From contig NZ_JANLGQ010000004.1 of the NCBI RefSeq assembly GCF_026157065.1, positions 186,001 to 250,000 on the forward strand: a DNA stretch of 64,000 nt, in the 5' to 3' direction. The stretch comes from Enterococcus sp. HY326 (GTDB taxonomy: Bacteria > Bacillota > Bacilli > Lactobacillales > Enterococcaceae). Both the position numbers and the translations under genes were made by a program. The number at the start of each line of letters is the position of its first letter. Position 1 is the stretch's first letter. The notes under the pieces are model-generated. The model saw nothing but the letters and a program-made list of their open reading frames with translations, had not been told where the DNA came from and did not search any database. Shown piece by piece: positions 32,414-41,203 of the stretch.

Positions 32414-33368
32414 AATTTCTCTGGCCATTTTAGTGATTCTGCTGATTGCGCTATTTGTTTTAGTCCATGTGATTGCTAAAAAATTAGTACAGATTGCCTT
32501 AATCAGAGAAAACACTTGGTATCAAGGGATTGGTCACCGACAAATGAATCAGGATGCCTTTACTAAAGCTGAATCGTTAACTGAAGAGGAACATTTAGAA
32601 AAACGCTTAGGTGATAGCTTTTGGGAAAGCGGCAAAAAGATTTCTGTGAAAAGTCGTGATGGCTTAACCTTAGTCGGCAAAGCCTTTAATGAAAATCCTA
32701 ATCGCTGGGTGATTGCTGTTCATGGCTATCGGGCCACCGGCAAAAGGGACATGGCCTATGTGGCTTCTCGTTACGCCAAAGAAGGATACAGTGTCTTAGT
32801 TCCAGATCTACGGGCCCACGGAGAAAGTGAAGGCCATTATATTGGCATGGGCTGGCTAGATCGTTTAGATTTATTGCAATGGATTGCCTGGATTACCGAA
32901 AAATTTCCCAACAGCAAAATTATTTTACACGGCGGCTCAATGGGGGCCAGTACAATTTTGATGGCCAGTGGCGAACGACTGCCGGAAAATGTTGAGCTAC
33001 TGATTGCTGACAGTGGTTACGCTTCAGTCTACCAAGAATTTCGACATGTGCTACAAGAAAATTTACGGCTGCCCCAAAGATTTCTTTTGCCTTCAGCCAA
33101 TCGAATTGCCAAAAAGATGGCTGGCTATTCGTTGATTCAAGCCTCCGCCGTGAAACAATTAGGCAGCAATCATCTGCCTTTACTCGTCATTCACGGAGAA
33201 GCCGATAAATTTGTGCCGATTGAAGCGGCTGGTGAAATAATTCGTGCCAGTGCTGGTCCAAGTCAATTTTTAGCCATCCCTGAGGCCAGTCATTTAACTG
33301 GTATGACGGTGGAGCCAACAAAATATTGGCAGACTATTTTTACCTTTATCAAGAATTATCAGAAATAG
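32403..33368 (+). CDS. Membrane-anchored alpha/beta hydrolase (S33-like)
   Basis: A 321-residue protein. An N-terminal hydrophobic helix (residues ~5-25) anchors it; the rest is an alpha/beta-hydrolase domain with the oxyanion region VHGYRATGK, nucleophile Ser179 in HGGSMGAS, an Asp in HGEADKFVP and a His near SHLTG. Related proteins are annotated as serine aminopeptidases or cephalosporin-C-deacetylase-like esterases; the substrate is unknown. The ATG at 32403 lies inside the preceding gene. The coupled upstream gene is a possible partner. Confidence 0.85.
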   Translation: MWIKISLAILVILLIALFVLVHVIAKKLVQIALIRENTWYQGIGHRQMNQDAFTKAESLTEEEHLEKRLGDSFWESGKKISVKSRDGLTLVGKAFNENPNRWVIAVHGYRATGKRDMAYVASRYAKEGYSVLVPDLRAHGESEGHYIGMGWLDRLDLLQWIAWITEKFPNSKIILHGGSMGASTILMASGERLPENVELLIADSGYASVYQEFRHVLQENLRLPQRFLLPSANRIAKKMAGYSLIQASAVKQLGSNHLPLLVIHGEADKFVPIEAAGEIIRASAGPSQFLAIPEASHLTGMTVEPTKYWQTIFTFIKNYQK

Positions 33369-33437
33369 AAAAATAACCATTTTTTTGTGAGAGTAAAACG
33401 CAAATAAGACTAATTATTTTCTAGAAACACATATTAT

Positions 33438-33466
33438 TTGCTTGATTCTCCAGAAGTTGCTAAAAT
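33438..33466 (+). promoter_or_regulatory. Promoter of the YjdI/YjdJ-like pair
   Basis: TTGCTT (33438-33443), 17 nt, TAAAAT (33461-33466) with TG before the -10 box. The leader of about 145 nt contains a GCGCT/AGCGC hairpin near 33550-33570 without a T-tract. Confidence 0.6.
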
Positions 33467-33618
33467 AACACTAAGTTGTTTAATTGTGATGTACCTAACT
33501 TGTTACTTTTGGACAATTTTCTGATTCAGCGAATAGTTCTTGGCTTAGCGCTCCATAAAGCGCAGCTTACTGAAGAGGACTGTCTGCCAGAACAGATCAA
33601 CTTGAAGGAGTGGAGTCA

Positions 33619-33891
33619 ATGGACGGAAGCAAATTGAATGACAAGCCAGTTACAGAAACAGAATTATTGGCACAAGGCTATCGCAAGTATAGCGGCGAAG
33701 GTATCGACATTTTTTATAACAAGGATGTTTGTGCCCACATCGGCAACTGTGTGCGGGGCAATGGCGAGGTTTTTGAAGTTGGACGCCGGCCGTGGATTAT
33801 TGCTGATAATGGCAGCGTTGAAAATGATATTGAAGTTATTAATACTTGTCCCAGCGGTGCTTTAAAATACATTCGAAAGGAAGTTAAATAA
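33619..33891 (+). CDS. Divergent 4Fe-4S mono-cluster protein (YjdI-like)
   Basis: A 90-residue protein of the Fer4_19/YjdI family. Cysteines in DVCAHIGNCVRG and a further one in NTCPSGAL can supply cluster ligands, and the RRPWI stretch is family-typical. The function of YjdI is not established. The ATG at 33619 follows AAGGAG by 8 nt, better than the GTG at 33610 inside that site. It is separated by one base from a YjdJ-like acetyltransferase gene, the same pairing as in E. coli yjdI-yjdJ, which supports a joint function. Confidence 0.82.
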   Translation: MDGSKLNDKPVTETELLAQGYRKYSGEGIDIFYNKDVCAHIGNCVRGNGEVFEVGRRPWIIADNGSVENDIEVINTCPSGALKYIRKEVK

Positions 33892-33892
33892 A

Positions 33893-34165
33893 ATGGAAAT
33901 CAAAGAAGAAAAAAATCGTTTTGCTCTTTACAATGACAACAATGAAGAAATCGGGGAAATGACTTGGTCAGATGCTGGCGAAGACATTATGATTATCGAC
34001 CATACCTTCGTTGACCCAACTTACCGTGGTCAAAAATTAGCTGAAAAATTAGTTTTAAATGGCGTTGAAAAAGCTCGCCGTGACAATAAAAAAATTATTC
34101 CTCTATGCCCATTTGCTAAAAAAGAATTTGATACTAAACCTGAATACGCAGATGTCCGTAAATAA
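33893..34165 (+). CDS. Small GNAT-like N-acetyltransferase (YjdJ-like)
   Basis: A 90-residue minimal GNAT domain. HTFVDPTYRGQKLAEKLVLNGVEKAR contains the acetyl-CoA pyrophosphate-binding R-G-Q-x-L-A pattern, and the C-terminal PLCPFAKKEF motif with a Cys is characteristic of the short YjdJ/GTLF3B-type acetyltransferases. The acceptor is unknown. It is cotranscribed with the upstream Fe-S protein gene and ends in a clear terminator. Confidence 0.85.
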   Translation: MEIKEEKNRFALYNDNNEEIGEMTWSDAGEDIMIIDHTFVDPTYRGQKLAEKLVLNGVEKARRDNKKIIPLCPFAKKEFDTKPEYADVRK

Positions 34166-34188
34166 GTAAATCAAATAGTAATTTGCGC

Positions 34189-34219
34189 CAGCAACTTGTA
34201 AAGTTGCTGTTTTTTTTTG
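34189..34219 (+). terminator. Terminator after the YjdJ-like gene
   Basis: A 9-bp perfect stem CAGCAACTT (34189-34197) with AAGTTGCTG (34201-34209) and a run of T. Confidence 0.88.
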
Positions 34220-34607
34220 TCGTTTTCTCTCAGAAATATTCCTGCAAAATATCAAATGTTAGAATAAGCCCTCAGTCATAATACTTTCACAAGTAAAAGT
34301 ATTCGAATTTTTAAAAATATCCTGCTATTTCCTTGCTTTAATGCTACTGAATTAAAAATTTTTATCTAAAAGCCTTAGTTTCAGAAATTCTCAGATTTGA
34401 AGTTTTGGAACAAAAGGTTAAAAAGAGGAGTTCTAAAATTCCTAAAACTAACATGAGCTTGTCATGGAAAATTTGATTTTTTGAAAGCTTCTAACCTGCA
34501 ATAAAATGAATATTTATGACTTTTAAAGCTGGTTGAGGAATATAACATGCATTCTATCAGAGATAAAAATTTTTTTGTTTTGAAAAGAAAAAATTTTCTG
34601 AAAATAA
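34220..34607. other. AT-rich intergenic stretch without a recognisable gene
   Basis: About 390 bp with stops in all frames at short intervals and no ribosome site followed by a usable ORF. I see no relic peptide similar to a known family. The only clear signal is the promoter that follows at 34608. Confidence 0.5.
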
Positions 34608-34636
34608 TTGACAAGGGTTGATTTCCATGATAATTT
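34608..34636 (+). promoter_or_regulatory. Promoter of the M20 amidohydrolase operon
   Basis: A perfect TTGACA (34608-34613), 17 nt, TAATTT (34631-34636) preceded by TGA (extended -10). Confidence 0.7.
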
Positions 34637-34665
34637 TAAAAAAATGAAATGGAGGTTAGAATAAA

Positions 34666-35880
34666 ATGAGTAATGCATTTGATATAAAAGAGAAAAATCT
34701 TTTTGAAACTACAACAGCACTACAAGATGAACTTTCAGATATGCGACGCCAATTGCATAAAAATCCAGAAATTGGTTTAGAACTACCACAAACCGTTGCC
34801 TACGTAAAAAATAAATTAGCCGATTTAGGGATTGAAGCCGAAGAAGTCGGTGGTGGCCTTGTTGTGACGATTGGTAGTGGCGAAAAATGCTTTTTAATCC
34901 GTGGCGATATGGATGCTCTACCGATTCAAGAGGAGAGCGGAGTAGACTTTAGTTCAACAAATGAAAATATGCACGCCTGTGGGCATGATTTTCATACGAC
35001 GATGCTTTTTGGAGCGGCTAAATTATTGAAGGCTAATGAAGATAAGCTGCAAGGACAGGTCAAATTAATGTTTCAACCCGGGGAAGAAATACTCGCCGGC
35101 GCCAAAGCCATGGTAGAGGCTGGCGTTTTAGAAAATCCGACTGTCGATGCTGGCATGATGATTCATGTTTTTCCTGGCTTTCCAATTAAAAGCGGCACCG
35201 TTTTAGTTCCTTCGGCTGGTCCCTTTGCTTCAACTTCTGATTGGTTTGAAATTAAAATCCAAGGTCGTGGCGGACATGCCGCTACCCCTGAGGTAACAGT
35301 TAATCCTCTAACCATCATGAGTCACATTCATCTGGCTTTGCATAATTTGGAGGCAAGAGAAATTTCAATGTATGACAGTGCAGTGATTTCAACGACCATC
35401 ATGAACGGTGGTGTTGTGGACAATGCGATTCCGGACACTGCTTATATGAAAGGCTCGATTCGGACCTTTGATCCAGCAGTGCGGGAATATATTTTTAAAC
35501 GGATTCCTGAGATTGCCGAAGGTGTCGCCCAGACTTTTGGCGGCTCAGTCGAAGCAAAAATAATTATCGGCTGTCCAACTGTCGAAGTCGACCACGAAGT
35601 AACAGAAAGCCTGCGGACTATTTTAGAAGCAGAATTTCCTGGTGAGATTGCCAATCCGCTCGAAGTAGGACTGAATAAGCTAGGGGGCTCTGAAGATTTT
35701 TCTTACGTCACGCAAGAAGTGCCGTCTTCGATGTTAATTTTAGCAGCCGGTCATAGTGATGAAGGCTATCTGCATTCTGTTCATCATCCAAAAGTTTTAT
35801 TTGATGAAGCTGTCTTGTCTAAAGGTGCTGCGGTTTATGCAGTATCAGCAATGGAGTGGCTGGCTCAAAATAGTAAATAG
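34666..35880 (+). CDS. M20D family amidohydrolase / metallopeptidase
   Basis: A 404-residue cytosolic hydrolase of the aminoacylase/hippurate hydrolase branch (M20D). Metal-binding and catalytic residues are seen: Asp81 (RGDMDALP), Cys105 and His107 (HACGHDFH), Glu140-Glu141 (QPGEEI), His in MIHVFPG, and a C-terminal His (HHPK). The dimerisation domain with GRGGHAA lies around residues 185-295. These enzymes cut N-acyl amino acids or similar amides. It heads an operon with two membrane proteins (35 and 283 nt downstream of each other's borders at most), which may import the substrate. Confidence 0.9.
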   Translation: MSNAFDIKEKNLFETTTALQDELSDMRRQLHKNPEIGLELPQTVAYVKNKLADLGIEAEEVGGGLVVTIGSGEKCFLIRGDMDALPIQEESGVDFSSTNENMHACGHDFHTTMLFGAAKLLKANEDKLQGQVKLMFQPGEEILAGAKAMVEAGVLENPTVDAGMMIHVFPGFPIKSGTVLVPSAGPFASTSDWFEIKIQGRGGHAATPEVTVNPLTIMSHIHLALHNLEAREISMYDSAVISTTIMNGGVVDNAIPDTAYMKGSIRTFDPAVREYIFKRIPEIAEGVAQTFGGSVEAKIIIGCPTVEVDHEVTESLRTILEAEFPGEIANPLEVGLNKLGGSEDFSYVTQEVPSSMLILAAGHSDEGYLHSVHHPKVLFDEAVLSKGAAVYAVSAMEWLAQNSK

Positions 35881-35915
35881 TAAAAACGAAAAATTTACGT
35901 CAGGAGTGTTGAGAA

Positions 35916-36629
35916 ATGGAATTTTTAACAATAGCAAATGGATTGCCGATGTTGATTTTATGTGGCGCAATCGTAGTAGTGGTGTTATGTCAACCGGTTA
36001 TTATGAGTTTGATGGCTCGCCGCCGGGCTTTAGCAATTGGTTTAACAGATAGCGATATGAAAAAAGTGGTCAAGAGTACGGCTTTATTTTCAATTATTCC
36101 TTCAATTCCCGTCTTAGCCAGCTATCTACTGTTGATTCCCGCATTAGGTGATTATTTTCCCTGGATGCGTTTGAGTGTTGTAGGATCAGTCAGTTATGAA
36201 ACAACGGTAGCAACAATGGCGGCCAACGCCTTTGGTTATGATAATATTTATAATACTGATTTTCCAGTAGGAATCTTTTTTGCTATTTTACTAATTTTGA
36301 CATTGGGAATTTTAGGTGGGAATATTTTCAATCTAATTTTCCTGAAAAGTTATGACAATGGTGTCAAAAAATTAATGAACCGCAACGCAATGATGATCCC
36401 TATGATAACTAGCGGAATCTTCGTCGCCTTATACGCTGTTTTTTCAGCACCAACTTTGACCAACTTTGGCAATCCAGTAGCAATCTTAACCTTCGTCGTT
36501 GCTGGTGGAGCAGCCTTGTTAGTTCAAAAAATTGCCAAGAGCCATCCTAAGCTGAAGGAACACTCTTTTTCAATCAGCTTGATTGCTGGGATGGTCGCTG
36601 CCTGTGCCTTTAATCCGTTTTTTAGCTAG
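35916..36629 (+). CDS. DUF5058 family membrane protein
   Basis: A 237-residue integral membrane protein with about six hydrophobic segments; I recognise it as the DUF5058 type from its N-terminal membrane helix, the MSLMARRRALAIGL loop and the SVSYETTVATMAANAFGY stretch. No biochemical function is established for the family. It starts 35 nt after the M20 amidohydrolase with AGGAG upstream and is followed after 11 nt by another polytopic protein of equal size. The two together look like a two-component transporter; this is inference from layout only. Confidence 0.75.
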   Translation: MEFLTIANGLPMLILCGAIVVVVLCQPVIMSLMARRRALAIGLTDSDMKKVVKSTALFSIIPSIPVLASYLLLIPALGDYFPWMRLSVVGSVSYETTVATMAANAFGYDNIYNTDFPVGIFFAILLILTLGILGGNIFNLIFLKSYDNGVKKLMNRNAMMIPMITSGIFVALYAVFSAPTLTNFGNPVAILTFVVAGGAALLVQKIAKSHPKLKEHSFSISLIAGMVAACAFNPFFS

Positions 36630-36640
36630 GAGGAATCAAG

Positions 36641-37357
36641 GTGGAAGAAACTAAAAAATTTAATAATCAAATTCACCGGGCTGGCCGGATTACTGTTTTT
36701 ATCGTTCTTGTCTGTTTTATTAGTTTGCCGATTATTTTATCGACAATTTATGGGACAAGTCTAAATATTGGTGAGGTGTTGCAAAATGCATTGCCAATCA
36801 TGCTGATGTTCACGGTAGTGGGGCTAAGCGAAAACTTAGCTTACACTCCTTTAATTGGACCCGGTGCTTTGTATATTGCTTGTGTTACCGGCGATTTATC
36901 AAATATGAAGGTGCCAGCATCGAAAAATGCCATGGAATTATTAAATGCCACAGCAGGAACAGAAAAAGGCAATTTGATTTCAATTTTGGCAGTTTCCACC
37001 TGTACAGTGGTGACAACCGGTCTGGCATTTTTGGGCATGCTGTTTTTAGCACCAATTATTGAACCCATCTACAACAATGTTTATATCAACCCAGCATTTG
37101 CCAATCTCTTACCAGCAATCTTTGGTGCATTAATTGTGCCGACACTTTTTAGCAATTTAAAAATTAATTTGCCGATTTTTATTTTGCCAATTATTATTAT
37201 GCTAGCATTTGGTTCAGAATTTTTCAGTAGTAACCAAGGGTATATTTTACTGTTTTGTGCGGTAATTGGTGCTGGTTTTAGCTACTTTGCTGGGAAGTCC
37301 GGTCAAGTTGATTTAGATGCAATCGCCGAAGCAGAAAAAAATATGTCGGCTGATTAA
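36641..37357 (+). CDS. Polytopic membrane protein, partner of the DUF5058 protein
   Basis: A 238-residue protein with about six membrane segments; I cannot place it in a named family. A polar motif inside the membrane region, VVGLSENLAYTPLIGPGALYIACVTGD, is rich in Gly and Pro and may line a pathway. The start is the GTG at 36641 with AGGAGG (36628-36633) seven bases upstream. No ATPase or binding protein is encoded nearby, so a secondary transport mode would be expected if it is a transporter. Confidence 0.75.
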   Translation: MEETKKFNNQIHRAGRITVFIVLVCFISLPIILSTIYGTSLNIGEVLQNALPIMLMFTVVGLSENLAYTPLIGPGALYIACVTGDLSNMKVPASKNAMELLNATAGTEKGNLISILAVSTCTVVTTGLAFLGMLFLAPIIEPIYNNVYINPAFANLLPAIFGALIVPTLFSNLKINLPIFILPIIIMLAFGSEFFSSNQGYILLFCAVIGAGFSYFAGKSGQVDLDAIAEAEKNMSAD

Positions 37358-37445
37358 AAAAGTTCAGGAATTTTATTAGTTGTTATAGTTGTTATCGTTT
37401 GCAATTTTTTTGAAAGCTGGTAATTTAAATAAGTTTATGCTAAAG

Positions 37446-37451
37446 TATACT
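37446..37451 (+). promoter_or_regulatory. -10 box upstream of secG
   Basis: TATACT at 37446-37451; no clear -35 hexamer at the right distance. Confidence 0.4.
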
Positions 37452-37482
37452 AGATGAATTCTGAGAGAAGGAGGCTAGTCAC

Positions 37483-37725
37483 TTGAGTCTGTATAATTTT
37501 ATTTTAGGGGTCGTCTTGGTGCTATCGGTGATTATTATTATCACAGTTATGATGCAGCCAAGTAAACAAAATAGTGCAGCTAGTGCTTTTACTGGCGGTG
37601 CGGATCAACTTTTCGGTAAACAAAAAGCTCGAGGCTTTGAAGCTGTCATGCAGCGGACAACGGCTGTTTTAGGAGCAATCTGGTTGATTTTACTTTTTGT
37701 TTTAGTGTACTTATCTTCCAATTAA
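37483..37725 (+). CDS. secG: Preprotein translocase subunit SecG
   Basis: An 80-residue protein with two membrane helices joined by a Gly/Ser-rich loop (SAFTGGADQLFGKQKARGFE), the standard SecG layout. It joins SecYE in the membrane and helps the SecA-driven insertion step. The start is a TTG at 37483 with AAGGAGG (37468-37474) eight bases upstream. It lies before the esterase, rnr and smpB genes, an order widely conserved in Firmicutes. A weak terminator hairpin follows. Confidence 0.93.
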   Translation: MSLYNFILGVVLVLSVIIIITVMMQPSKQNSAASAFTGGADQLFGKQKARGFEAVMQRTTAVLGAIWLILLFVLVYLSSN

Positions 37726-37741
37726 AGTAAACTTTTTTCTG

Positions 37742-37778
37742 AGGATTCAGTAGTCTAGGCTGCTGGTCCTTTTTTTTC
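37742..37778 (+). terminator. Terminator after secG
   Basis: AGGATTCAGTAG (37742-37753) pairs imperfectly with CTGCTGGTCCT (37760-37770), followed by a T-run. Confidence 0.7.
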
Positions 37779-37856
37779 GCTTGAAAGCTAGCGTTTTCTG
37801 CCTGATTTTTGCTGAAGTATGATAGAATGTTTGTTTGAAAGGTGGCAATTTATCTT

Positions 37857-38612
37857 ATGAAATTAGGCTTACCCAAACCACTATTTAGCCCAAAAGGTTC
37901 CCGGGCGGTAATTTTATTACATGCATACTCAGGCAGCTCAAATGACGTTCGGATGCTGAGCCGCTTTTTAGAAAATGCCGACTATACGGTTTATTCGCCA
38001 ATTTTTTCTGGTCATGCTACATTGGACCCATTGGATATTTTAAATCAATCCGTAGCTACTTGGGAAGAAGATACCCGTAAAGCTCTTGAATTTTTGAAAA
38101 GTAAAGGTTACCAAGAGATTGCCATTTTTGGACTGTCAATGGGAGGCGTCTTTGCCACCAGAGCGCTAGAATGGTCTGATGAGAGCATTGTCGGGGGCGG
38201 ATTTTTCTGTTCACCAATCTTCCCAGTCAAGACCACGATACCGGAAAATTTTTTAGTGTACGCAGAAAATGTTTTACGACGGGCTGGACTATCGAGCTCA
38301 GAAAGAAATCAAAAATTAACTGAATATCAACCTCTAATTAGTCAACAGCTGCAAGCCATCGAAGAAATGTCGCAGGTAGCAGCTAGTGAACTGGACAAAA
38401 TTCAACAGCCGCTTTTTATGGCTCAAGCAGGTCAAGATGAAATGATTGATGCCACTGGCGTGTTTAAAACGGCGGCAGCCTTGACGGATAAACGCTATGA
38501 ACTTCAGTGGTATCCAGAGAGTGGACATGTGATTACCGTTGGCCCAGATCGGCGAAAATTAGAAGTGGATGTTTTAAACTTTATTAATAAATTAAGTTGG
38601 AAAGAGGAATAA
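37857..38612 (+). CDS. est: Carboxylesterase (YvaK/Est-like alpha/beta hydrolase)
   Basis: A 251-residue alpha/beta hydrolase. LLHAYSGSSNDVR holds the oxyanion hole, Ser94 is the nucleophile in FGLSMGG, and an Asp (AGQDEMID) and His (SGHVITVG) complete the triad. It resembles the carboxylesterases that lie between secG and rnr in many Firmicutes. The ATG at 37857 is preferred to the GTG at 37842, which falls inside the AAAGGTGG ribosome site. Its stop codon abuts the ATG of rnr, so both are cotranscribed. A -10-like TAGAAT (37823-37828) with TG upstream is a possible promoter. Confidence 0.88.
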   Translation: MKLGLPKPLFSPKGSRAVILLHAYSGSSNDVRMLSRFLENADYTVYSPIFSGHATLDPLDILNQSVATWEEDTRKALEFLKSKGYQEIAIFGLSMGGVFATRALEWSDESIVGGGFFCSPIFPVKTTIPENFLVYAENVLRRAGLSSSERNQKLTEYQPLISQQLQAIEEMSQVAASELDKIQQPLFMAQAGQDEMIDATGVFKTAAALTDKRYELQWYPESGHVITVGPDRRKLEVDVLNFINKLSWKEE

Positions 38613-41009
38613 ATGACAATTAAGGAAAGAATTATCGGCTACATGGAAGAGCAAAAGAAAAGCAGCTTTTCCATGGAGCAATTAGCTGAAGGCTTACAGC
38701 TGCAAAAAAGCCAAGATTACAAACTTTTAGTGCAAACAATCGCTTCTATGGAACGAGAAGGCACAATTGAGTTTACAAAAAAAGGAAAATTACGCTTACC
38801 GATTGCGCCTATTTTAATAGAAGGAACTTTTCGCAGAAATGAACGAGGCTTCGGTTTCGTAACGATTGATCCAGAAGAGGATGATGTTTATATCTCAAAG
38901 GAAAGCACCGGCTATGCAATGGATGGCGATACAGTGGCCATTGATATTATCAAAACCGCCAATCAATTAGAAGGGCGGGGAGCTGAAGGAAAAGTCGTTG
39001 AAATTCGGCAGCGGGCAGCGCAACAACTTGTCGGCGAGTTTGTTGCCTACAACCAAAATGAAATTGACGAGACAGATTTATACGGCGTGGTCCTGCCCAA
39101 AGATAAAAAAATGCAGGGTTTTAAAGTCTATATTGCTGCTGAAGGAATTCAGCCGGCTGATGGCAGCATTGTGATTGTTGAAATCAGTCATTTCCCAGAA
39201 AAAGGCTATGCCAGCAGTTTGGAGGGCGTTGTAAAATCAGTTGTTGGTCATAAAAATGATCCGGGGATGGATATTATGGCCATCATCGTTGCCAACGGGA
39301 TACCGACAAAATTTCCCGATGAGGTGTTAGCTGAAGCAGATGCCGTGCCTAATCAAATTAGTGAGACAGATTTAGTTGGTCGCAGAGATTTGCGGGAGCA
39401 AACGATTGTCACGATTGACGGAGCTGACGCCAAAGATTTAGATGATGCCGTAACTGTGAAAAAGTTAGCTAACGGCAATTTCTTTTTGGGTGTGCATATC
39501 GCAGATGTTTCTTATTATGTGACGGAAGGCAGTCAGCTAAATGCGGAAGCCTTTGAACGAGGCACCAGTGTGTATTTAACCGACCGAGTGATTCCGATGA
39601 TTCCTCAGCGGTTATCCAACGGCATTTGTTCTTTGAATCCTCAAGTGCCACGGCTGACTTTAAGCTGCGAAATGGAAATTAATCAGGAAGGACAGGTTGT
39701 TCATCACAAAATTTTCCAAAGCGTGATTCAGACTACTGCCCGCATGACGTATGCGGCGGTCAATGAAATTTTAGAAGAACAAAATCCTGAAACGATGACA
39801 GAATATCAAGCCTTGGTGCCGATGTTTCAAGAAATGGCAGAGCTGCATCAGCTTTTAGAAGCGATGCGCGTCAAGCGCGGGGCGATTGCCTTTGATGATA
39901 ATGAAGCCAAAGTTTTAGTGGATGAAAATGGTCGTCCGTTGGATATCGTGTTGCGTTCTCGGGGCGTTGGCGAACGGCTGATTGAATCTTTCATGCTGGC
40001 GGCTAATGAAACAGTGGCGCAGCATTTTGCCAGCCTTAAGCTGCCATTTATTTATCGGGTGCACGAACAGCCCAAGGAAGAAAAAATGCAACGTTTCTTT
40101 GAGTTTGCTTCGGCCTTTGGCATTTTAGTTAAAGGTAATAAAGAAGATATTACTCCGAAGGCTTTGCAAAAGGTAATTGATGAGGTCGCCGAAAAACCGG
40201 AAGCGGCAGTTATCAATATGATGCTCTTAAGAAGTATGCAACAAGCCCGTTATTCAGAAGATAATTTAGGTCATTACGGGTTAGCAGCGACATATTATAC
40301 ACATTTTACATCGCCAATTCGCCGTTATCCTGATTTAATCGTCCATCGTTTGATTCGTGTTTACAGTCAAGCTACTGATGAAGCGACACAAGCTAAGTGG
40401 GCAGAAATGCTACCGGAAATTGCTAATCAGTCTTCTAAAATGGAACGGCGATCAGTCGACACTGAGCGGGAAGTTGACGCTTTGAAGAAGGCCGAATTTA
40501 TGGCGGAACACGTTGGTGAAGAATTTGATGGAGTTATCAGCTCGGTCACTAAGTTTGGTCTGTTTGTTGAACTGCCTAATACCATCGAAGGCTTGATTCA
40601 TATCAACGCTTTAAAAGATGATTACTATGTCTTTATTGAAAATCATTTGGCCTTAGTCGGTGAGCGCACTCGCCAGACCTTTAAGATTGGTCAACTGGTG
40701 AAAATCAAAGTCACCAAGTCAGATCCTGAGACTCGGGAAATTGATTTTGAATTGGTCTCAGCTGAAGAAGTCGAGGCTGTTGCCATTCCTAAAGGCGGTC
40801 AAAATCGCCGGCAGCGGCGCCAAGATGATCGGCGGGAAAAATCAGGTTCAAAGCAACGGAATAAAAAGAATAAAGGTAAAAATGCCAAAGGGTCAGCTGG
40901 CAAAAATCAGCAGGGCAAGAAAAATGACCCTAAGGGCGGCAAAGGCAAGAAGGGGAAAAAATCTCCCTTCTATTCCAAAGTTGCAAAAGGGAAGAAAAAA
41001 AAGAACTAA
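38613..41009 (+). CDS. rnr: Ribonuclease R
   Basis: A 798-residue 3'-5' exoribonuclease. N-terminal helix-turn-helix and cold-shock domains (GTFRRNERGFGFVTID) are followed by the RNB catalytic domain with acidic metal ligands in TIDGADAKDLDDAV, then a C-terminal S1 domain (GEEFDGVISSVTKFGLFVEL) and a ~70-residue Lys/Gly/Gln-rich basic tail. The enzyme degrades structured RNA and, with tmRNA-SmpB, defective messages; smpB lies next. The ATG follows the est stop without a gap, and the ribosome site is inside est. Confidence 0.96.
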   Translation: MTIKERIIGYMEEQKKSSFSMEQLAEGLQLQKSQDYKLLVQTIASMEREGTIEFTKKGKLRLPIAPILIEGTFRRNERGFGFVTIDPEEDDVYISKESTGYAMDGDTVAIDIIKTANQLEGRGAEGKVVEIRQRAAQQLVGEFVAYNQNEIDETDLYGVVLPKDKKMQGFKVYIAAEGIQPADGSIVIVEISHFPEKGYASSLEGVVKSVVGHKNDPGMDIMAIIVANGIPTKFPDEVLAEADAVPNQISETDLVGRRDLREQTIVTIDGADAKDLDDAVTVKKLANGNFFLGVHIADVSYYVTEGSQLNAEAFERGTSVYLTDRVIPMIPQRLSNGICSLNPQVPRLTLSCEMEINQEGQVVHHKIFQSVIQTTARMTYAAVNEILEEQNPETMTEYQALVPMFQEMAELHQLLEAMRVKRGAIAFDDNEAKVLVDENGRPLDIVLRSRGVGERLIESFMLAANETVAQHFASLKLPFIYRVHEQPKEEKMQRFFEFASAFGILVKGNKEDITPKALQKVIDEVAEKPEAAVINMMLLRSMQQARYSEDNLGHYGLAATYYTHFTSPIRRYPDLIVHRLIRVYSQATDEATQAKWAEMLPEIANQSSKMERRSVDTEREVDALKKAEFMAEHVGEEFDGVISSVTKFGLFVELPNTIEGLIHINALKDDYYVFIENHLALVGERTRQTFKIGQLVKIKVTKSDPETREIDFELVSAEEVEAVAIPKGGQNRRQRRQDDRREKSGSKQRNKKNKGKNAKGSAGKNQQGKKNDPKGGKGKKGKKSPFYSKVAKGKKKKN

Positions 41010-41055
41010 GGCTGTCAGAGTCGCTAAAAAAATCGAATTTATCTATTTTTTTTTA

Positions 41056-41098
41056 GGAAAGCTCTCTTTTTAGAGAAGAGCTTTCCGCTGAGAAGCGG
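41056..41098 (+). other. Overlapping hairpins downstream of rnr
   Basis: GGAAAGCTCT (41056-41065) pairs with AGAGCTTTCC (41077-41086), and CCGCT (41085-41089) can pair with AGCGG (41094-41098). Neither is followed by a T-tract, so this is more likely a 3'-end processing structure than a standard terminator. Confidence 0.45.
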
Positions 41099-41156
41099 CC
41101 AAAATAAAAAGAGACTAGCTGTTTTATAGGTTTTTTTTGTTAGTTAAATGACAATG

Positions 41157-41162
41157 TATAAT
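41157..41162 (+). promoter_or_regulatory. -10 box of smpB
   Basis: A perfect TATAAT about 40 nt upstream of smpB; the -35 region is a T-run without a good hexamer. Confidence 0.45.
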
Positions 41163-41203
41163 TTTGAAATCAATAAGTTAAAAAAGCAAGGATGTGAAAT
41201 GAA

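Noticed and set aside
34220-34607. Degenerate gene in the gap before the M20 operon
   Set aside because: Short conceptual peptides in the three plus frames show nothing I can relate to a family.
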